DNA of 64,000 nt from Acidobacteriota bacterium (GTDB taxonomy: Bacteria > Acidobacteriota > Terriglobia > Terriglobales > Acidobacteriaceae). The translations under genes and the position numbers were made by a program. The number at the start of each line of letters is the position of its first letter. Position 1 is the first letter of the stretch. Where the stretch lies: positions 434,001 through 498,000 of the forward strand of contig JACPYL010000012.1 of assembly GCA_016196065.1 (NCBI GenBank). The letters run 5' to 3'. The notes under the pieces are model-generated. The model saw only the letters and a list, made by a program, of their open reading frames with translations, did no database searches and was not told the DNA's origin. Positions 57,969 to 64,000 of this stretch are shown piece by piece.

Positions 57969-59102
57969 TCACGCAGCTGCTGCCGATGCAACCTGCACGG
58001 CACTGGATCGTTTGCCCAAGGTGCTTCGCGACGCAATCGCCTTTACGACGCGCCCGGCGTCCCTTCCCACTCCGATGACCGATGCGGAACTCATCGCATA
58101 AAGAAAGTGCAGGCCGACGAAATACATCCCTGGCACCTTGGAGACGATGCCACGCTCGTGGATGGGACGGCCGTCTTCTCCGAAAACCGGCAGATCAATC
58201 CACGAGAAGCCGGGATGGTACCCCGTGCACCAGATCACGTTCGCGACTTCGAGAGTGCGTCCGTCTTCGAGTAGCGGCCATCCGTTGCGCACGCCCACGA
58301 CTCTCGCGACACGCTCGACTCCGGCGTCGGCCAGGTCTTGGGGCTTCACCCGAATCAACGGGGCCGGACTCGCGAGTAATTTAGGACGTGCCTTCCGACC
58401 CATTGGCGTGCCCACCGTGAGTAAGTGGTGCCCGAGGAATCGAATGATCGGAAACAGAACACGACGCCCCATCAACGTCTCGATCGGGAAAGGGACGTGG
58501 CCCGACTCTTTGCCTGAAATGCAAGTTGAGTGCGTGCGCCCCACTTCAATCGCGATGTCGGCGCCGGAATTTCCTACTCCCACTACCAGCGCTGCACCGT
58601 CCTGCAGCTGCCATGGGTTGCGATAATCATGCGAATGCAACTGAACGACTCCGGGATGGAGTTTGCTTGCGAACGAAGGAACTTTCGGCGCCTGATAATT
58701 CGCCATGGCCACGACCACGTTGTCCGCCTCCATTCGCTGCTGACCTGACATCACGATGAACCGGCCGTCTTCCTTGAATAGCCGATCGACTTTCACGCCG
58801 TTGCGAACTGGCAGATGAAAATGCGCCGCATAGGATTCGAGATAGTCGGCCATGTGATCCTTCGTCGGGAATGCCTCTCCCCGATCTGGGAACGGAAAGC
58901 CCGGGAGTCCCGTGTAACGGGATGGAGTAAATAAGCGTAGAGAGTCCCAGCGATTCCGCCACGCATCGCCGATGCGCTGGCTTGCGTCGAGAATCATGAA
59001 CGGGATCCCTCGTTTTGCCAGGTGGTAACCCACTGTCAGACCCGCCTGGCCTCCGCCGATCACAATCGTGTGCGTGCGATTTAAATCGTATTGTTTGTCC
59101 AT
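57969..59102 (-). CDS. Flavin-containing monooxygenase-like FAD/NAD(P)-binding protein
   Basis: A 377-residue flavoprotein. FAD motif HTIVIGGGQAGLTVGYHLAKRG, NAD(P) motif VVGVGNSGADIAIEVG, DSLRLFTPSRYTGLPGFPFP, and the C-terminal NVIWCTGYHPGFSWIDLP and MYFVGLHFLYAMSSASVIGVGRDA. These match the YUC/CzcO-like monooxygenase group. Substrate unknown. A TPR-LuxR regulator lies 105 bases upstream on the same strand. Confidence 0.87.
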   Translation of the reverse strand: MDKQYDLNRTHTIVIGGGQAGLTVGYHLAKRGIPFMILDASQRIGDAWRNRWDSLRLFTPSRYTGLPGFPFPDRGEAFPTKDHMADYLESYAAHFHLPVRNGVKVDRLFKEDGRFIVMSGQQRMEADNVVVAMANYQAPKVPSFASKLHPGVVQLHSHDYRNPWQLQDGAALVVGVGNSGADIAIEVGRTHSTCISGKESGHVPFPIETLMGRRVLFPIIRFLGHHLLTVGTPMGRKARPKLLASPAPLIRVKPQDLADAGVERVARVVGVRNGWPLLEDGRTLEVANVIWCTGYHPGFSWIDLPVFGEDGRPIHERGIVSKVPGMYFVGLHFLYAMSSASVIGVGRDAGRVVKAIASRSTLGKRSSAVQVASAAAA

Positions 59103-59207
59103 CCTTCACCTCACTGAACCGAGATTAGGAGGATCTGCGGATCGCCGCATCGGGCGAAGTACCCACGGCGAAGGATCGAATGAAATGGGTAATTCTATGT
59201 AGAGCGA

Positions 59208-60878
59208 TCAGACCAGTTCGTGTTTGTAGGCATAGGCGGTGGCCGCCGCCCGGGAGGACAAGTCCAACTTGTTGAAGATATTGCTGATGTGCCGCGCGAC
59301 CGTCTTCTCGCTGATAGTAAGTTTGGCGGCGATTGCCTTGTTCGTCTTCCCGGAAGCGACCAGCTTCAATACCTGCAATTCGCGGTCAGTCAGCTGTCCG
59401 GCATTTTTACGGGGCGTCTTCTTCATGAACGCCTTGACGCGCCCCAGGTCCGGCGCTGCACCGAGTCGCTCGAAGACTTCATGCGCTGACGCCAGTTCCA
59501 TGTCGGCGGCATCACAATCTCCCAGTTCGCGGCATGCGAGCGCAATCAGGACTCCGGCGCGCGCTGCCTCGTAAGGCGCTCCCAGTTCCCTCCAGATTCC
59601 CCACGATTTCCGCAGCGCAGCCAGTGCGCCCCGCGCGTCATTTTCGGCGAGGAGAACAGCCCCGTTAGCGCCGTCTGCAAGCGCTCGCAGGAAAGGCGCG
59701 CCTTGGTACTCGGCGATTTGCAATAACTCGTCGGCCGCAGCTCGCGCCGCGCCGACATCGTTTGCCGCGAGAACAATTTCCACGAAGGCGCTCAGGACAA
59801 TCGACCGTGTGCGCTGATCTTTCTGCTGCACCTCGTCTGCGATCCGCCGGATGGCTGCGTTGGCCGCCTCGATTTGCCCCTCGGCCAGCCGGAGTTGCGC
59901 CAAGCCCGGCTGCACACTCCGATCCCATTGACTCGCCTGTCGAAACGATTCCACCGCCTGCGTGAAGTCGCCGCGCAGCCGCTGCAGTTCCGCGATTCGG
60001 TACAACGCAGCGCCGACCTGAGGCTTTGCCGTCGGCTGCGACAGACATTCGCAAGCCCGCTTGGCTTCGTCCAATGCGTCCGCCCATGCTCCGTGAAGTT
60101 GCAGCAGCTCGGCGCGCCGCACCAGGCAATGACCACGATAAGGAACGATGTCGGGCTGAGCCGCGCACCATTGCTCGAGTGCAGTTGTCCATTCCTGGGC
60201 GCGTCGCAGGTCGAAGACCTCGTTGCACGCTTCCAGAACACTGCAATAAACGCCGCCCGCAATAATGGGAGAGACTTCGCCCGCCGTGACCGAAACCATG
60301 GCTTCGTCGAGCAGCGAAATTCCGCGGGCAACGTCCCCTTGCCGGATCAAAGCGCGGCCCTGTCCCTGCCGGGCAAGGGTCACGAGATCGATGTCACCGA
60401 ATCGCTCTCCAATTTCTATCGCCTGGCCAAACGCTTGATACGCATGCGCAGGATCGCCTCCGTGCACCGCGCGGTATCCCACGGGTAGGATCAAGTACCC
60501 TCGCTCCACGCAGTCCGGTTGGCCGTCCAACAATCTTTCCCCGCGTGAGAACCAGCCTCCCGCCTGTGCGAAGTCGCCGTTGACGAGTGCCGTAAAGCCC
60601 AGCCGGTAGGCACAGCGGACCGCTGCCTGAATTTCTCCTCGGCTTAGAAAAGCCTGGTGCGCGCGCGTCAGCAATTCCGCGCACTCGGTTTCCTTCCCGA
60701 TTAAGTGAGCAGCCTTCGCCAGTTCTTCCAGGTCCGCAGCATCCAGCGAAGTCTCCTGGTCGGCGGCGGATAACTCCGAAAATGCCGCTCCCCATTTCCC
60801 CACCAGCAGGGATTGCCGCCCACGATCTAATGCGTGCGTTCCGGAAGCCGGATTTCGTAGTGCGGACGGTCTGCTCAT
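59208..60878 (-). CDS. LuxR-family regulator with TPR-like domain
   Basis: About 556 residues. Residues ~20-480 are all-alpha tetratricopeptide-like repeats. The C-terminal LuxR HTH is LTDRELQVLKLVASGKTNKAIAAKLTISEKTVARHISNIFNKLDL. There is no ATPase domain (unlike MalT/LAL). Start ATG 60878 is chosen; the frame extends upstream without support. Lies just upstream of, and on the same strand as, the FMO-like gene, which it may regulate. Confidence 0.85.
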   Translation of the reverse strand: MSRPSALRNPASGTHALDRGRQSLLVGKWGAAFSELSAADQETSLDAADLEELAKAAHLIGKETECAELLTRAHQAFLSRGEIQAAVRCAYRLGFTALVNGDFAQAGGWFSRGERLLDGQPDCVERGYLILPVGYRAVHGGDPAHAYQAFGQAIEIGERFGDIDLVTLARQGQGRALIRQGDVARGISLLDEAMVSVTAGEVSPIIAGGVYCSVLEACNEVFDLRRAQEWTTALEQWCAAQPDIVPYRGHCLVRRAELLQLHGAWADALDEAKRACECLSQPTAKPQVGAALYRIAELQRLRGDFTQAVESFRQASQWDRSVQPGLAQLRLAEGQIEAANAAIRRIADEVQQKDQRTRSIVLSAFVEIVLAANDVGAARAAADELLQIAEYQGAPFLRALADGANGAVLLAENDARGALAALRKSWGIWRELGAPYEAARAGVLIALACRELGDCDAADMELASAHEVFERLGAAPDLGRVKAFMKKTPRKNAGQLTDRELQVLKLVASGKTNKAIAAKLTISEKTVARHISNIFNKLDLSSRAAATAYAYKHELV

Positions 60879-61078
60879 GGCCTCTATGATTCTCGCAGGT
60901 GGACTTCGGAGAGAAAAAATTGGCAGCCGGATCGGTACGCCGAATCGGGCTGTGTCGCAAATAGATAAGTTATTTGAAATCAGTCGGCGGGGAGTGTCAA
61001 TCATGCCAGCTTTGGCAGTGACGGCAAGTTCTGCGTCACTCCGGCGTCACAATTTGTTTCTTCCAATCCGATTACACC

Positions 61079-62086
<1,008 letters not shown>

Positions 62087-62548
62087 CTATTTCGCGCTGT
62101 TGTAGTCCTTATCGGAAACCGGCTCTAGCCAGACTGTTTTTCCCTTTTGAATCGGAGTCGTTGCCAGATAGGTGAAGCCACTTGTCGGTGATGCGCCGTG
62201 CCAATGCTCTACGCTCGGAAGGCATTTGATTACGTCGCCTTTGTGAACGACTTGTATTGGCTTGCCTCTTTCCTGGTAATAGCCGGTGCCTTCCAGAACA
62301 AGCAGGATCTGACCGCCTGGATGACTGTGCCAATCCAGCTTTGCGCCGGCATCGAAGGTGGCCACCGCGAGCGCGTAGTCGAACGTACTGTCACCGGCAT
62401 TTAACTCGCTAAGCCAGACTTTTCCCGTGTGATTTTTCGTGGTGGACAACTCACCTTTCGGGAAAATTGCGTCCCCTGTCTGTGCACGGGCCGGGAAGCT
62501 GAATACAAGGCTGACCGCGATCGCGATAATTTGGAACACTGTTTTCAT
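62087..62548 (-). CDS. Secreted cupin-domain protein
   Basis: A 153-residue protein with signal peptide MKTVFQIIAIAVSLVFSFPARAQ. The cupin metal site is WHSHPGGQILLVLEGTGYYQERG and the second motif GDVIKCLPSVEHWHGASP. Such cupins often neighbour aldo/keto reductase and carboxymuconolactone genes. Substrate unknown. Probably in one operon with the NTF2-like gene and AKR. Confidence 0.83.
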   Translation of the reverse strand: MKTVFQIIAIAVSLVFSFPARAQTGDAIFPKGELSTTKNHTGKVWLSELNAGDSTFDYALAVATFDAGAKLDWHSHPGGQILLVLEGTGYYQERGKPIQVVHKGDVIKCLPSVEHWHGASPTSGFTYLATTPIQKGKTVWLEPVSDKDYNSAK

Positions 62549-62646
62549 TTTGATCCTCGTCTTCTAATGCGCTAGTTGGATGCCTGCGGCCAGAACGTCG
62601 CCACCTATTTCTTGGGCACCGCCTCGACTCCGCTCTACCTGTGTGG

Positions 62647-63189
62647 CTAATTTTTATTGTTATTCATTTTGACTGGCCTAAGCAGATGCGAGAACGTGAG
62701 TTGGGCGAGCTTCCACTTGCCGTTTTCCTTGCTATACACCTCAGTCACCGTAAAAGGATTGGTGACTTCGTGCTCACCGACTACTACCTGCAAATCAATG
62801 TCCTCTAGCAGGATGGCTGTGTTACCAAATATGCGAGCGTCAACTGCGTATACTGCGGCTTTTTTGTACCAGATGCCACCGCTCTTGATGGTAGCTAGTT
62901 CCTGGGTTTTTCCCCATGTCCCTCCCATGTGAGTGAACATTGCTTTGTCATCAAATAGTGTCTCTAAGAAATCGACCTTCTTGTCTGCCATCCAATCCCA
63001 TTTCATGTTTGAGAGGTTGATGACTTCTTTTTGCTCGGGTGTAGGACTTGCGGCAGTTTTAATCGTTTCCGATGGCGGCTGTGGCGACTGCTGCGCGTAG
63101 GACGATTGCGCAATCATTGTGAATAGAAATAGACCCACAAGTAGGTTTAGGGTTTTCAGGGCTCTCTCTCCAGGCGTGCGCGTCTTCAT
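62647..63189 (-). CDS. Secreted NTF2-like protein
   Basis: A 180-residue protein with signal LLVGLFLFTMIAQSSYAQ. The mature part is an NTF2/SnoaL-like domain: SNMKWDWMADKKVDFLETLFDDKAMFTHMGG...ITVTEVYSKENGKWKLAQLTFSHLL-like ending. Divergent from the AraC-type regulator. It may bind a small ligand; no catalytic residues can be named. Confidence 0.75.
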   Translation of the reverse strand: MKTRTPGERALKTLNLLVGLFLFTMIAQSSYAQQSPQPPSETIKTAASPTPEQKEVINLSNMKWDWMADKKVDFLETLFDDKAMFTHMGGTWGKTQELATIKSGGIWYKKAAVYAVDARIFGNTAILLEDIDLQVVVGEHEVTNPFTVTEVYSKENGKWKLAQLTFSHLLRPVKMNNNKN

Positions 63190-63344
63190 TTTGTTTCCCT
63201 CACTCCGACACTATGACCCAATGACGATGAGACGGTAGCCCGATCCTGCCTACTTATTGCCTATTCCTCTTGTCATGCGAGAAATCAATGGCTTTGCTGG
63301 AGACACGCGGCTATCTTTAGAAAGAGACGGTAGGGATCGATCAC
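63190..63344. promoter_or_regulatory. Divergent intergenic region, likely AraC-type control
   Basis: The 155 bases between the NTF2-like gene and the divergent AraC-type gene should carry both promoters and probably the regulator's binding sites. I see no obvious direct repeat by eye. Confidence 0.35.
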
Positions 63345-64000
63345 ATGAAAAACACTAAAGAAAAGCCCATCCTGAAAGCGAACCAGGCCCGCGGGTCGCA
63401 GGTGGAACTCGCCCAGAAGATTGCCTCCTTCTTGGGCAGGGAAGAGAATCGTACAACAGCAATTCCCGGCGTTAGCCTCCACCAGCGAACTGCGCCTACC
63501 CCACCGTGCCGGATGACCTACCATCCGGGAGTCATCGTGGTCGCACAGGGCAGCAAGCGGGTGAACCTTGGCCGCACCAGCTTTATCTACGACGAGTCGC
63601 GCTTCGTCGTGACTGCTGTCGATTTGCCGATTGTGAGCTGGGTAGCCTCGGCGACCGAGGACGTTCCCTGTCTCGCCTTGTCCATCAAGTTCGACATGTC
63701 GATGGTGCGGGAATTGCTCAACCGCGAGGAAATTCACGTCGCAGAAGCTCCATCTGACAGTCCGGCGATGTCAATCGGCGAGACCACGCCGGAATTCCTG
63801 AACGCGTGCTGCCGCCTGGTCGATCTATTGGCTCATCCGCAGGACATTCCTTTTCTGAGCGGCCTGGTCCAGCGCGAGATCATCTACCGCGTCCTGCGAG
63901 GACGCGTGGGAGCGCGCTTGCGCGCCGTAGCAACACTCGGAGATCAAAGCCACCGGACGGCAAAAGCGATTGCATGGATATCCGCGAACTACGCGAAGCC
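63345..64000 (+). CDS. AraC-family transcriptional regulator, N-terminal part (cut by window edge)
   Basis: Starts at ATG 63345 and stays open to the window end (218 codons). The N-terminal sensing domain is of the AraC_N type: IPGVSLHQRTAPTPPCRMTYHPGVIVVAQGSKRVNLG, then VVTAVDLPIVSWV and LALSIKFD. The last codons (HRTAKAIAWISANYAK) are the first helix region of the AraC HTH, whose remainder lies beyond the window. It likely controls the divergent NTF2-cupin-AKR genes, a frequent arrangement for this regulator type. Confidence 0.88.
   Translation, partial: MKNTKEKPILKANQARGSQVELAQKIASFLGREENRTTAIPGVSLHQRTAPTPPCRMTYHPGVIVVAQGSKRVNLGRTSFIYDESRFVVTAVDLPIVSWVASATEDVPCLALSIKFDMSMVRELLNREEIHVAEAPSDSPAMSIGETTPEFLNACCRLVDLLAHPQDIPFLSGLVQREIIYRVLRGRVGARLRAVATLGDQSHRTAKAIAWISANYAK

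Noticed and set aside
63890-63935. A GCGCGCTTGCGCGC-like palindrome in the AraC-type gene, looking like another repeat insertion.
   Set aside because: The translated sequence (VGARLRAVATLGDQSHRTAKAI) fits the normal AraC family linker and HTH entry, so no insertion is needed.

Overview
The window reads as a chromosomal segment of a GC-rich, diderm, aerobic soil-type bacterium. An Acidobacteriota (Terriglobia/Koribacter-like) source is the best inference. The basis is indirect: FG-GAP/ASPIC exported proteins, a CpaE-like pseudo-receiver ATPase, many short secreted proteins of unknown function, the block rplM-rpsI-rpsB-tsf-pyrH-frr, F420 genes outside Actinobacteria, and a dense load of short palindromic intergenic repeats. 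No rRNA, tRNA, CRISPR array, prophage, transposase or integrase was seen.

Layout. 1-2.1 kb: end of an F420 cofactor operon (cofE fragment, cofH, F420:NADP oxidoreductase). 2.2-4.5 kb: an Opu-type compatible-solute ABC importer. 4.7-7.6 kb: a four-subunit 2-oxoacid:ferredoxin oxidoreductase (delta-alpha-beta-gamma). 7.6-12.2 kb: cupin, PAS protein, MFS exporter, PilZ protein and CpaE-like ATPase. 12.3-18 kb: housekeeping genes (M50 protease, trpS, scpA, scpB, dnaG). 18-21 kb: small secreted or membrane proteins and a GAF-ANTAR regulator. 21.3-25.2 kb: a translationally overlapping kinase, regulator and exported ASPIC/UnbV protein, followed by a clear terminator. 25.4-32.3 kb: a receiver with a very long Ala/Glu/Pro tail, ispF, ispD, a YacL-like PIN-TRAM protein and ETF-quinone oxidoreductase. 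32.4-38.2 kb: recG, a STAS protein, and a ToxR-like membrane regulator divergent from a secreted LamG-like protein. 38.3-43.5 kb: the ribosomal/translation operon ending in pyrH, a lipoprotein gene and frr. 43.6-46.3 kb: a GbsR/MarR-like regulator and small proteins. 46.5-49.3 kb: pyrR-pyrB-pyrC on the minus strand. 49.4-57 kb: zinc-ribbon membrane protein, lipoprotein, nagZ, NTF2-like protein, sthA and an M13 peptidase. 57.2-64 kb: cutC, a flavin monooxygenase-like protein, a TPR-LuxR regulator, and an AraC-type regulator (cut by the window edge) divergent from a cupin/NTF2/aldo-keto reductase group.

The most unusual feature is not a gene. At least ten kinds of short palindromic repeat sit between genes, including inside the ribosomal operon. 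Some also appear in frame within coding sequence: dnaG, recG and the histidine kinase each carry repeat-derived segments where a short surface loop would be expected, and the ASPIC protein carries one at its N-terminus. Two unrelated gene pairs (scpA-scpB and ispD-ispF) are joined by the same kind of linker, which starts just at the upstream stop codon and ends exactly at the downstream ATG.
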